Source of the DNA: a bacterium
Lineage (GTDB): Bacteria > Chloroflexota > Dormibacteria > Aeolococcales > Bog-877
DNA: 20,119 nucleotides
Assembly: GCA_021844355.1 (NCBI GenBank)
Contig: JAKBTP010000090.1
Coordinates: 1-20,119 of the forward strand
Reading direction: 5' to 3'
The notes below the pieces were generated by a model. That model did not search any database and was not told where the DNA came from. It was given only the letters and a program-made list of their open reading frames with translations. A program made the position numbers and the translations under genes. Of the stretch, positions 13,258 through 20,119 are shown piece after piece (the first letter of the stretch is position 1; every line of letters starts with the position of its first letter).

Positions 13258-14188
13258 CATGGTGCTGGGGGGCGGCCGCGGCCGCCCCCTGGCGGTCCCC
13301 CTCCTTTCCTGGTCGGCGGCCGGCGCGGGGGCCGCGGCGGTGATGGCCGGGGCCCTGCTCCCCTGGGTGACCCTCTTCCGCGGGCTCACCACCGTGAACG
13401 GAATAGGAGCGGACGGCTTCTTCCTGGTCGGGCTGGCGATCGGGACCGCACTGCTCCTGGCCTGGTACGAGCGCCTTGGACGACCGGCGTCAGTCCGCCG
13501 GCTGGCGGCGGCGCTGACCATGGCCATCGTGGCCGTGAGTGCCCTCGACGGGTGGCGGATCCTTCACTTCGTCGGCGACCCGGGGACCTTGGGCCCCCTG
13601 GCGGCACCCTCGGCGGGACCGGGGCCGGCGGTGGCTGCCGGCGGTGGGCTGATGCTCCTCACCGCGATCCTGCTGATGCGGCCGGGGGCAGGGCGACTCC
13701 CGCGGGGCACCTGGCCGCGGGTGGCACTGGCCGGATCGCTGGCAGTGGCCGCGTGGATCCATTTCGACATCCTCGGTGAGCACCTGGGGCAGACGCTGCT
13801 CCTGGGGCTCGGGACCGCCGGATTCGGCGTGGCCCAGGCGGCGTTGGCGGTGCTGCTGGTGGCTCGGCCGCGCCGCTGGGCCCTGGACCTAGTGGTGGTT
13901 GTCGACTCCACCCTCATCTTCTTCTACGCCTTCAACGTCCTCATCGGGCTGCCCTTCGCCAAGCCCGAGCCGTTCAGCCCCGGGCTCCTCCTGGGCCAGG
14001 GTGAGGCGGTGGGGCTGCGAGGGGCGGTCGCCCTCATCTGCGAGATCTCGGGGATGGGCGCCGCGATCTGGCTCAGGGGAGACAGCCGGCGGCGGCGGGA
14101 CGCAGTGAACACCGAGCTTCTGGTCTTGGGCCGACCGCAGGCGAACCTTTCCCCGCCGGCCCCCGGGGACCCGGTGGTGCCGCGATAG
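13241..14188 (+). CDS. Multi-pass membrane protein, function unknown
   Basis: A 315-aa integral membrane protein with about eight hydrophobic segments in two groups of four: about 25-43, 59-74, 86-103, 129-146, then 162-178, 185-207, 214-236 and 258-278. The first group begins LLPWVTLFRGLTTVNGIGADG. The second begins IHFDILGEHLGQTLLLG and ends its third helix with IGLPF; similar His-containing four-helix units occur in uncharacterised actinobacterial membrane proteins. The two halves read like a fusion of separate modules. The C-terminal 35 residues are polar and Arg/Pro-rich. The start ATG 13241 overlaps the secreted-protein gene by 17 nt; ATG 13259, just after that gene's TGA, is a good alternative. 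Neither has a strong Shine-Dalgarno, so coupling is likely. No function can be given. Confidence 0.78.
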   Translation: MSSATDMVLGGGRGRPLAVPLLSWSAAGAGAAAVMAGALLPWVTLFRGLTTVNGIGADGFFLVGLAIGTALLLAWYERLGRPASVRRLAAALTMAIVAVSALDGWRILHFVGDPGTLGPLAAPSAGPGPAVAAGGGLMLLTAILLMRPGAGRLPRGTWPRVALAGSLAVAAWIHFDILGEHLGQTLLLGLGTAGFGVAQAALAVLLVARPRRWALDLVVVVDSTLIFFYAFNVLIGLPFAKPEPFSPGLLLGQGEAVGLRGAVALICEISGMGAAIWLRGDSRRRRDAVNTELLVLGRPQANLSPPAPGDPVVPR

Positions 14189-14204
14189 GGGGCCGGCGGC
14201 CCCC
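14188..14204. terminator. Bidirectional hairpin between convergent genes
   Basis: GGGGGCC (14188-14194) pairs with GGCCCCC (14198-14204) around a 3-nt GGC loop. It begins at the last base of the membrane-protein stop, in the 27-bp gap before the stop of the convergent arsR-type gene. It can serve both strands. The U-tract is poor. Confidence 0.6.
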
Positions 14205-14215
14205 CTACTGCACGT

Positions 14216-14617
14216 TCAGCCTGGGGAGATGGCCACCCGGGTGCAGGAGGCTATCTCCTCCGCCTGCTCCGCTACCAGGCCCAGGCTCAACCGGAGCAGC
14301 TCCAGAACCCTCGGGTCACGGACCGAGTAGAAGGCGGAGCGCCCGTCCCGGCGGACCGTCAGCAGCCCGCACGTAACTAGGCAGGCGAGGTGGGCGGCCA
14401 CCCGCCCCTGGGACAGATGGACGTGGCGCACACACTCCGTCCCCTGTCTCTCCCCGCTGGCGCAGAACTCCAGGAGCGCCAGCCGGGTGGGATCGCCCAG
14501 GGCCCGGAAGAACTTGGCCACCACCTGCCTTCCCACGGGGTCTGTGGGGATCAGCCCTGGCAGGGGCCGACCGGGTGCCGCCTCCTCTGTCGCCGTCGAA
14601 GTCAGGCCGCGCAGCAC
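14216..14617 (-). CDS. ArsR/SmtB-family metal-sensing repressor of the mer operon
   Basis: A 133-aa winged-helix repressor, probably sensing Hg(II) or another thiophilic metal. The ArsR core is FFRALGDPTRLALLEF (37-52), then the recognition region HLSQGRVAAHLACL and wing VRRDGRSAFYSV. Cysteines stand at 52, 62, 79, 83 and 125. Cys79 and Cys83 in HLACLVTCGLL plus Cys125 near the C-terminus match the Cys57/Cys61/Cys102 set of the Cd/Pb sensor CmtR and of ArsR-type mer regulators. The start is GTG 14617, with GGGGAGG 5 nt upstream, inside the last 16 nt of merA. It is the second gene of the operon, so it should be autoregulated with merA. It is not a MerR-family protein. The exact metal is inferred from the neighbour. 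Confidence 0.88.
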   Translation of the reverse strand: MLRGLTSTATEEAAPGRPLPGLIPTDPVGRQVVAKFFRALGDPTRLALLEFCASGERQGTECVRHVHLSQGRVAAHLACLVTCGLLTVRRDGRSAFYSVRDPRVLELLRLSLGLVAEQAEEIASCTRVAISPG

Positions 14618-16254
14618 GAGAGCCTCCCCACGTCCCGGGTGAACGTCTGGGCGGCCAGCTTGAGGCCTTCCGCCATGGTGAGGTAGGGATGGAGGGTCGC
14701 CGCCAGCTCGGAGGTCGTGATCCCGTGACGGATGGCGAGGACGGCAGCCGAGATCACGTCACCCGCTCCATCCGCCAGGACCGTGGCCCCCAGCAGCCGC
14801 CCGCTCCCGGACTCCGCCACCAGCTTCACCAGCCCCCGGGTGTCCCGGTTGACCAGCGCCCGGGGGACGGCGGCGAGGGGCATGACGGTGATCGCGACCT
14901 CCATCCCCTCGGCACGAGCCTCTGCCTCGGTGAGGCCGGCCGAAGCCAGCTGAGGCGAGGTGAAGGTGACCCGCGGCAGCCCGAGGAGGTCCACCTCGCG
15001 GTCGTCGCCGAGGAGGGCGTTCCCCACCGCGAGCTGGCCCTGATAGGCGGCCACGTAGACGAACTGGGGCCCACCGGTCACGTCTCCGGCGGCGAAGACC
15101 TGCGGGTTGGAGGTGCGCAGGTGGGAGTCGACCATAACGGCTCCCCGCCGGTCGACCTCGACCCCCGCCAGCTCCAGCCCCAACCCAACTGTGTTGGGGG
15201 AGCGGCCGACGGCGACCAGGATACTGTCCACCTCCACCTTCTCCTCGCCGGCGGCGGAGTGGACCCTCAGCACCCGCCCTGTGGGGCCGGACACCACCTC
15301 GACGACCTCGGCCGGAGCCAGAACCCGCGCCCCCTCCTCCTGCAAGAGCTGCCCGAGCCGGGCCGCCACCTCGGGCTCCTCCAAGGGCGCGACCCGCTCG
15401 GCCACGTCGATGAAGGTCACCTGGGCTCCCAGATGGAGGAAGAGCTGACCGAGCTCTAGGCCGATCGCAGACGACCCGATTACGGCGAGCCGAGCGGGAA
15501 CGGCGGTGAGCTGGAGCGCTGTCGTGGAGGTCAGGAAGCCGCCCTCCTCCAGGCCCTTGATCGGCGGCACGATGGGGGAGGCGCCGGTGGCCACCAGGAA
15601 GGTCCGGGCCGTGAGGGTCCGCTCGGCCACCCGGAGCTCCCCTGGACCTGTGAACCGGCCATGCCCGGACACCACCTCGAACCCGTAGTCGGCAACCAGG
15701 CCCTGGTACTTGGCGGAGCGCAGCTCGGCGACCAGCCCGTCCTTCTGGGAGACCATGGCCCCGAGGTCCGGGGCCGCAGCCGAGGTCGGCGCTCCGGCGA
15801 AGGGGTGGTGCCCGGCCACCCAGAGGGTCTCGGTGGCCCGGAGCAGGGCCTTGGAGGGCACGCAACCCACGTTGACGCAGGTGCCACCCAGTGTCCCCTG
15901 CTCCACCATGCCCACGCGCAGCCCGCCCTCCGCCGCCCGGATGGCGGCGGCGAAGGCCGCCGACCCTGAGCCCACCACGAGCAGGTCGAAGTCCGTCCCC
16001 GACGCCGCCTGGGAAGCCGCCGCACCAGCGTGCGCCAGGGCCCCCGGTCGGTAACCGGCGGCCTCCACGGCAGCCCGGAGTGGCTGCTCGAAGACGCCGT
16101 CGGGACGTGAGAAGCGAGCTCGTCCCGCCCGCCAGTCCACGGCGACTTCTCGTGCCCCGGCGCCAGTGAGGGCCTCCGCCACGTGTTGAGCACAGTCGTC
16201 GCAGGTCATGCCCGCGACCTCCAGAGTGAACCTCGGGTCGGCGCTGCGGCTCAT
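14602..16254 (-). CDS. merA: Mercuric reductase with N-terminal metal-binding domain
   Basis: A cytosolic FAD-dependent reductase that uses NADPH to turn Hg(II) into volatile Hg(0), 550 aa. An N-terminal HMA-type NmerA domain (about 9-70) has GMTCDDC with Cys18 and Cys21. The FAD motif GSGSAAFAAA starts at 95, and the redox-active disulfide is Cys126/Cys131 in GGTCVNVGC. The NAD(P) motif is about 257-268 (AVIGSSAIGLEL), AAGDV at about 388-392 is the second FAD site, and HPYLTMAEGLKLAAQTF leads into the C-terminal vicinal Cys547-Cys548 pair (SCCAA) that hands Hg to the active site. All four functional Cys pairs or motifs are present. The ATG at 16254 has GGGAGGA about 7 nt upstream; an upstream in-frame start (16326) would lie in the promoter. 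No merT, merP or merB is seen here. Confidence 0.95.
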   Translation of the reverse strand: MSRSADPRFTLEVAGMTCDDCAQHVAEALTGAGAREVAVDWRAGRARFSRPDGVFEQPLRAAVEAAGYRPGALAHAGAAASQAASGTDFDLLVVGSGSAAFAAAIRAAEGGLRVGMVEQGTLGGTCVNVGCVPSKALLRATETLWVAGHHPFAGAPTSAAAPDLGAMVSQKDGLVAELRSAKYQGLVADYGFEVVSGHGRFTGPGELRVAERTLTARTFLVATGASPIVPPIKGLEEGGFLTSTTALQLTAVPARLAVIGSSAIGLELGQLFLHLGAQVTFIDVAERVAPLEEPEVAARLGQLLQEEGARVLAPAEVVEVVSGPTGRVLRVHSAAGEEKVEVDSILVAVGRSPNTVGLGLELAGVEVDRRGAVMVDSHLRTSNPQVFAAGDVTGGPQFVYVAAYQGQLAVGNALLGDDREVDLLGLPRVTFTSPQLASAGLTEAEARAEGMEVAITVMPLAAVPRALVNRDTRGLVKLVAESGSGRLLGATVLADGAGDVISAAVLAIRHGITTSELAATLHPYLTMAEGLKLAAQTFTRDVGRLSCCAA

Positions 16255-16269
16255 CTGCCGTCCTCCCGC

Positions 16270-16298
16270 CGGATATTTATTCGGATATGCGGATGATA
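16270..16298 (-). promoter_or_regulatory. merA promoter and possible ArsR-type operator
   Basis: On the minus strand TATCAT (16298-16293) is a good -10 box, placing the start of the merA mRNA near 16286, about 32 nt before the ATG and leaving room for the ribosome binding site. On the plus strand CGGATAT occurs at 16270-16276 and 16282-16288, 12 bp apart, with CGGATGA at 16290-16296. This AT-rich patch covers the transcription start, where a repressor would block transcription. Its assignment to the mer regulator is inference. Confidence 0.5.
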
Positions 16299-16309
16299 GC
16301 ACGGTGTGC

Positions 16310-16334
16310 CCGGACGGCGGCAGCATCCGTCCGG
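16310..16334. promoter_or_regulatory. Perfect inverted repeat between merA and glcD
   Basis: CCGGACGG (16310-16317) and CCGTCCGG (16327-16334) form a perfect 8-bp inverted repeat with a 9-bp spacer. It lies 10 bp upstream of the glcD -10-like box and in the -35 region of the merA promoter, so a bound protein could affect both genes. The centre spacing (about 1.6 turns) suits a dimeric regulator. Confidence 0.5.
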
Positions 16335-16343
16335 CGGGCGGCC

Positions 16344-16349
16344 TAGGAT
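16344..16349 (+). promoter_or_regulatory. -10-like TAGGAT (or AGGA ribosome site) before glcD
   Basis: TAGGAT is followed by exactly 6 nt and GTG 16356, matching the leaderless layout of wtpA and the MFS gene. The inner AGGA could instead be a Shine-Dalgarno 7 nt from the same GTG. Either reading favours 16356 over the in-frame GTG at 16350. Confidence 0.45.
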
Positions 16350-16355
16350 GTGCCG

Positions 16356-17825
16356 GTGGACCGCATCCCCGCCCCGCTGGATCAGGAACTGCTGGAGGCG
16401 CTTCGCCAGGCGGTGGGCGTCCAGTGGGTGCTGACCGATCCCGACCAGCTGCGCACCTATGAGTGCGATGGCCTCACCGGTTGGCGGGTCGTGCCCCGCG
16501 CCGTCGTCCTCCCGTCCAGCACTGACGAGGTGGTGCAGGTCGTGCGCATCTGCCACCGGTCCCACATCCCCTTCGTGGCCCGGGGCAGCGGCACCGGGCT
16601 GTCCGGGGGGGCCCTGCCGGTGGAGGACGGGATCGTGATCGGCCTCAGCCGGATGCGAGAGGTCCTCCGGCTGGACCTGGACAACGAGCGGGTGGTGGTC
16701 CAGCCCGGGGTGCCCAATCTGGAAGTCAGCCGGGTGGTGGCTCCCTACGGCTACCTGTACGCGCCAGACCCCTCCAGCCAGAGGGTCTGCAGCATCGGGG
16801 GCAACGTCGCCGAGAACTCCGGCGGCGCCCACTGCCTCAAGTACGGATTCACCACCAACCACGTCGTGGCGGTCACCCTGGTCACCCCCGACGGAGAGGT
16901 CGCCCACCTGGGCTCGGCGGTCCCCGACAGCCCGGGGTACGACCTTCTCGGAGTGGTGGTGGGGAGTGAGGGGACCCTGGGGATCGTGACCGAGGTCACC
17001 CTAAGGGTACTGCCCGTCCCCCAGCGGGTCCAGACCCTGCTGGCCGCCTTCCCCTCGACGGACGCCGCCGGTGAGGCCGTGGCCCAGATCATCGCCGCCG
17101 GAGTTCTGCCCGCCGCCATCGAGATGATGGACAGGGCCACCATCGAGGCGGTGGAGTTCGCCATGCACGCGGGGTACCCGGATTGCGGGGCGGCCCTGCT
17201 GGTGGAGCTGGACGGCCCCCAATCCGAGTGCGAGGCGCTCTTCGGTCAGGTGGTGGAGATCTGCCGGAGCTGCGGTTCCAGCGAGGTCCGGGTGGCGGAG
17301 GACGAGGCCGAGCGTGCCCTCCTCTGGAAGGGGCGGCGCGGCGCCTTCTCGGCCATGGGCCGGGTTAGCCCCGACTACTACGTCCAGGACGGCGTTGTGC
17401 CACGCTCCCAGCTGGCCCGCGTGCTGGCGGGGATACGGGAGCTGGCGGACCGCCACGGGCTGAAGGTGGCCAACGTGTTCCACGCCGGGGACGGCAACCT
17501 CCATCCCCTCATCCTCTACGACCGCCGCGCCCCCGAGGGACCGGAGCGGGCCAAGCGGCTGGCGGAGGACATCCTCTCCCTGTGCCTGGAGGCGGGGGGC
17601 TCACTCACCGGCGAGCACGGGGTGGGCCGCGACAAGGTCTGCCAGATGCCCAAGCTCTTCTCCGCCGACGACCAGAGGGTCATGCACCTGCTGCGCCGGG
17701 CGTTCGACCCCGCGGGCACGGCCAACCCCGGCAAGGTGCTGCCCACGCCCCGCCTGTGCGGCGAGCACCCGGGCATCTACCGGCCCCATCCCCTGGAGCT
17801 GAGCGGGGCCATGCAGCGGCTGTGA
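16356..17825 (+). CDS. glcD: Glycolate oxidase FAD subunit GlcD
   Basis: The FAD-binding catalytic subunit of glycolate oxidase/dehydrogenase, 489 aa, oxidising glycolate (or D-lactate) to glyoxylate. Residues 45-225 are the FAD_binding_4 (PCMH) domain, with ARGSGTGLSGGALP near 75-88 and SIGGNVAENSGGAHCLKYG near 146-164. The C-terminal FAD-oxidase domain (about 230-465) has NVFHAGDGNLHP (373-384) and TGEHGVGRDK (about 418-427), the usual substrate-side motifs. The length matches E. coli GlcD (499 aa). GTG 16356 was chosen over GTG 16350 because of the upstream -10/AGGA box. The stop overlaps the glcE start (GTGA). With glcE and glcF it forms a three-subunit membrane-associated complex feeding electrons to the respiratory chain. 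The close D-lactate dehydrogenase relatives cannot be fully excluded. Confidence 0.93.
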   Translation: MDRIPAPLDQELLEALRQAVGVQWVLTDPDQLRTYECDGLTGWRVVPRAVVLPSSTDEVVQVVRICHRSHIPFVARGSGTGLSGGALPVEDGIVIGLSRMREVLRLDLDNERVVVQPGVPNLEVSRVVAPYGYLYAPDPSSQRVCSIGGNVAENSGGAHCLKYGFTTNHVVAVTLVTPDGEVAHLGSAVPDSPGYDLLGVVVGSEGTLGIVTEVTLRVLPVPQRVQTLLAAFPSTDAAGEAVAQIIAAGVLPAAIEMMDRATIEAVEFAMHAGYPDCGAALLVELDGPQSECEALFGQVVEICRSCGSSEVRVAEDEAERALLWKGRRGAFSAMGRVSPDYYVQDGVVPRSQLARVLAGIRELADRHGLKVANVFHAGDGNLHPLILYDRRAPEGPERAKRLAEDILSLCLEAGGSLTGEHGVGRDKVCQMPKLFSADDQRVMHLLRRAFDPAGTANPGKVLPTPRLCGEHPGIYRPHPLELSGAMQRL

Positions 17826-19036
17826 CGAGCCTGGAGGCCGCTCTCGAGGCCCTCTTGGGCAAGGACTCGATGGCGCCCGCGGCAAACGAGGGGGACGGCC
17901 CATCACCGATACCCAGGGTGCGCCCGAAGAGTGCCGAGGCGCTTGCCGAAGTCCTGGCGTTCGCCAACTCGCGCCGTCTCGCCGTGCTGGTGCGCGGGGG
18001 CGGAACCAAGTCAGGCTGGGGACGCGCCCCCACCCGCTGCGATCTGGTCATAGAGACCACGGCGCTGAACCGCCTTGTCGAGCATGAGCCCGGAGACCTC
18101 ACCTGCGTAGCCGAAGCGGGGCTCACCCTGGGTGAGCTGCAGCGCCTGGTGGGGAGGGCTCCCGGGCACAACCAGCGTCTCATGCTGGACCCGCCCCAGG
18201 GCGGGGGCGCCACCCTGGGGGGGCTGGTGGCCACCGCCGCCTCCGGACCACTCCGGGCCCGCTATGGGACTCCCCGGGACCTGCTGTTGGGCGCCCGGTT
18301 CGCCCTTGCCGACGGCACGCTGGCGCGCACCGGGGGCAAGGTGGTCAAGAACGTCGCCGGGTACGACCTGGGCAAGCTGCTCACCGGCTCCCAGGGGACT
18401 CTGGCCGTGATCGTCGAGGTGGCTCTCCGGCTCCATCCGGTGCCCAAGGCCACCCGGTGGGTGGTCGCCGAGCGGCTGGACCCGCAGGCCGCCCAGGCCG
18501 CCCTGGCCGCGCTGCGCCGGGCCCCCGTGGTCCTGTCGATGGCCGAGCTGCTCTGGCCGGAGGGCACGCTGCTGACGCGCCTGGATGGGGCAGTTTCAGC
18601 CTGCGGGCAGCAGGCGGAGATCGTGCGCGCCCTACTTCCGGATAGCCGGGTGGCCGGTGAGTCGGAGGCGGAGGAGCTCGCCAGGATGATCGAGATGCGG
18701 CCCTGGGGTGGGGAGGGGCCGGTGCTGGGCATCTCCGTCCCCCTGACCCGGATCGGGGAGCTGGTGGCGCTGGTCGGCGTCGGGGGCCCGGTGGCCCAGC
18801 TCTCCCTGCGAGGCACCGTGGGAGCCGGGGAGGCCCGTCTGCGTGAGGGGGCCGACCCGGCCCAGTTCACGGCTCGGGTGGACGCTCTCGGGGGCTTCGT
18901 GGCCTGGCACCGCAGCGCGGCCCATAACGCGCCACCGCTCCAGCCCAATGACCCGGTGGCGGCCGGGCTGGCACTTGGGGTCAAGCAGGCTCTTGACCCC
19001 AACCTCACCCTCGCTCCCGGACGGGGGCCCGAATGA
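17822..19036 (+). CDS. glcE: Glycolate oxidase FAD-binding subunit GlcE
   Basis: The second flavin-type subunit, 404 aa. It has the same FAD_binding_4 fold at about 30-205: VLVRGGGTKSGWGR (55-68), GATLGGLVATAASGPLRARYG (about 129-149) and GGKVVKNVAGYDLGKLLTGS (171-190), the last typical of GlcE. The C-terminal half (about 210-400) is the shorter, poorly conserved GlcE tail and lacks the HAGDGN and GEHG motifs of GlcD, as expected. The GTG at 17822 overlaps the glcD stop by 4 nt, whereas the open frame extends back to 17582 inside glcD, so the coupled start is preferred. The stop overlaps the glcF ATG (ATGA). It is slightly longer than E. coli GlcE (350 aa). Confidence 0.92.
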   Translation: MTSLEAALEALLGKDSMAPAANEGDGPSPIPRVRPKSAEALAEVLAFANSRRLAVLVRGGGTKSGWGRAPTRCDLVIETTALNRLVEHEPGDLTCVAEAGLTLGELQRLVGRAPGHNQRLMLDPPQGGGATLGGLVATAASGPLRARYGTPRDLLLGARFALADGTLARTGGKVVKNVAGYDLGKLLTGSQGTLAVIVEVALRLHPVPKATRWVVAERLDPQAAQAALAALRRAPVVLSMAELLWPEGTLLTRLDGAVSACGQQAEIVRALLPDSRVAGESEAEELARMIEMRPWGGEGPVLGISVPLTRIGELVALVGVGGPVAQLSLRGTVGAGEARLREGADPAQFTARVDALGGFVAWHRSAAHNAPPLQPNDPVAAGLALGVKQALDPNLTLAPGRGPE

Positions 19037-20119
19037 GCGCCCTCCCACGGTCCCTCCCGCCGATTCCTCGGGGTAGACCCCGGCATGCGGCGGAACACGC
19101 GGCCTTCGACTCCGACCATCCCCCGGACCCGGAGCTGCTCTCGGATTGCGTCCACTGCGGCTTCTGCCTGCCCGCCTGCCCCACCTACCAGCTCTGGGGC
19201 GAGGAGATGGACTCGCCCCGCGGCCGCATCCTGCTGATGGACCTGGCGGCCAAGGGGGAGCGGCCGCTCACCTCGGAGATGGTGGCCCACTTCGACGCCT
19301 GCCTGGGCTGCCTGGCCTGCGTCCCCGCGTGTCCCTCGGGGGTCCGCTACGACCTGCTTCTCGAGAGCACCAGGCAGCAGGTCGAGCGGCGCTTCCGCCG
19401 CCCTCTGGGGCAGCGCACCTGGCGCCGGGCCATCCTGACCGCCCTCCCCCATCCCACCGTCCTCCGGTTGGGGGCGCTGGCCGCCTGGGGAGCTGGCCGG
19501 CTGGCGCCGGGTGTCCCAGAGCGGCTCCCCGGCGGGCTAGGGACCGCGGCGCGGCTGCTCCCACTCCCTGCGGATGCGCGGCAGCTGCTGCGGCGGCTGC
19601 CGGCTCCCAGGCGACCGGCAGGCCGGGTGCGGATGCGGGTGGCGCTCCTGGGGGGATGCGTGCAGAGGGTGTCGTTCCCCACGGTCAACGAGGCGACCGC
19701 GGTGGCCCTGGCGGCGGCCGGGGCGGAGGTCCAGGTGCCCCCGGGCCAGGGCTGCTGTGGAGCGCTGGAGTTCCACGCCGGCCGGAAGGACCCCGCGCTG
19801 CGACGGGCGCGCCGGCTGGTGGAACTCTTCGACGACCCCCGGGTGGACCGCATAGCGGTCAATGCCGCCGGCTGCGGCGCCCTGCTCAAGGAGCTGGGTC
19901 GGCTTTTGGAGGACGACCCGCGGCTGGCCTTGGCCGCCGCCCGGGTGGCGGCCAAGGCCAGGGACGTCTCCGAGATCCTGGAGGAGCTTGGCCCCCCCGC
20001 CGTCCTCCATGAGCTGCCGCTGCGGGTCGCCTACCACGACGCCTGCCACCTGAGCCAGGCTCAGGGGATACGCTCCGCGCCTCGGCACATCCTGAGGTGG
20101 ATACCCGGACTGGAGCTTC
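19033..20119 (+). CDS. glcF: Glycolate oxidase iron-sulfur subunit GlcF, 3' truncated by window
   Basis: The electron-transfer subunit; the first 362 codons are visible and the frame is still open at the window end. Two 4Fe-4S motifs are present: Cys39, 42, 45, 49 in CVHCGFCLPACP and Cys90, 93, 96, 100 in CLGCLACVPACP. Two CCG-type (DUF224) domains follow. The first has GGCVQRVSFP and GQGCCGALEFHAGR (Cys241-Cys242) then NAAGCGALLKE, and the second starts with YHDACHLSQAQGIR (about 334-347). The ATG at 19033 overlaps the glcE stop (ATGA). Homologues are about 400-440 aa, so roughly 50-80 residues are missing, including the last CCG motif. With GlcD and GlcE it would pass electrons to quinone at the membrane. 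Confidence 0.93.
   Translation, partial: MSALPRSLPPIPRGRPRHAAEHAAFDSDHPPDPELLSDCVHCGFCLPACPTYQLWGEEMDSPRGRILLMDLAAKGERPLTSEMVAHFDACLGCLACVPACPSGVRYDLLLESTRQQVERRFRRPLGQRTWRRAILTALPHPTVLRLGALAAWGAGRLAPGVPERLPGGLGTAARLLPLPADARQLLRRLPAPRRPAGRVRMRVALLGGCVQRVSFPTVNEATAVALAAAGAEVQVPPGQGCCGALEFHAGRKDPALRRARRLVELFDDPRVDRIAVNAAGCGALLKELGRLLEDDPRLALAAARVAAKARDVSEILEELGPPAVLHELPLRVAYHDACHLSQAQGIRSAPRHILRWIPGLEL

Noticed and set aside
14602..16254. A mercury-resistance transposon
   Set aside because: No transposase, resolvase, terminal repeats or change in base composition were seen around merA.
18262..19452. 396-aa minus-strand ORF over glcE/glcF
   Set aside because: It lies antisense to two genes with intact motifs. 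Its composition (Ser/Arg/Pro-rich) is that of a shadow frame.

Overview
The window is about 20.1 kb of very GC-rich DNA (roughly 70% by eye). Third codon positions are almost all G or C, which explains the many long antisense shadow ORFs. The gene families fit a high-GC Gram-positive-like lineage: Actinomycetota, or a GC-rich Chloroflexota/Dormibacterota relative. The pointers are an ECF sigma factor with an RskA-type anti-sigma factor, an ArsR-type rather than MerR-type regulator beside merA, a GabD1-like aldehyde dehydrogenase, and several start codons placed as if leaderless. I cannot assign a genus. No tRNA, rRNA, CRISPR array, transposase, integrase or phage gene is visible.

Layout. (1) 1-1436: the 3' part of an APC-superfamily amino-acid permease, closed by a perfect 13-bp terminator hairpin. 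(2) 1558-6380, plus strand: a DHA2-type MFS exporter, a MscS-family channel, a metallo-beta-lactamase-fold hydrolase whose start overlaps the channel gene's stop, and an NAD(P)-dependent succinate-semialdehyde dehydrogenase-like enzyme. (3) 6408-10799, minus strand: an oxyanion (tungstate/molybdate-type) ABC transporter operon, ordered binding lipoprotein, permease, ATPase, then an HTH regulator fused to a periplasmic-binding-protein-like domain. Two small genes follow: a basic 57-aa ORF and a 128-aa membrane protein. (4) 11077-12425, minus strand: an ECF sigma factor and its RskA-like membrane anti-sigma factor. Divergent from them (12607-14188, plus) are an unrecognised secreted protein and an eight-helix membrane protein. 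(5) 14216-16254, minus strand: mercuric reductase merA translationally coupled to an ArsR/SmtB repressor with a CmtR-like cysteine set. (6) 16356-20119, plus strand: glcD, glcE and glcF (truncated by the window edge), a complete three-subunit glycolate oxidase set with stop/start overlaps.

The genes form short, tightly coupled operons. Many junctions are 1-20 nt overlaps: MscS/MBL, wtpA/wtpB, wtpB/wtpC, wtpC/regulator, sigma/anti-sigma, merA/arsR, glcD/glcE and glcE/glcF. Two divergent intergenic regions, sigma/secreted protein and merA/glcD, carry inverted or direct repeats that look like control sites.

The points most worth checking are: an HTH-PBP one-component regulator inside the transporter operon it probably senses for; a recurring -10-like hexamer exactly 6 nt before start codons, implying leaderless transcripts; the uncharacterised secreted plus membrane pair facing the ECF sigma operon; and the perfect 8-9-8 inverted repeat between merA and glcD. 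I saw no clearly new defence or mobile system.
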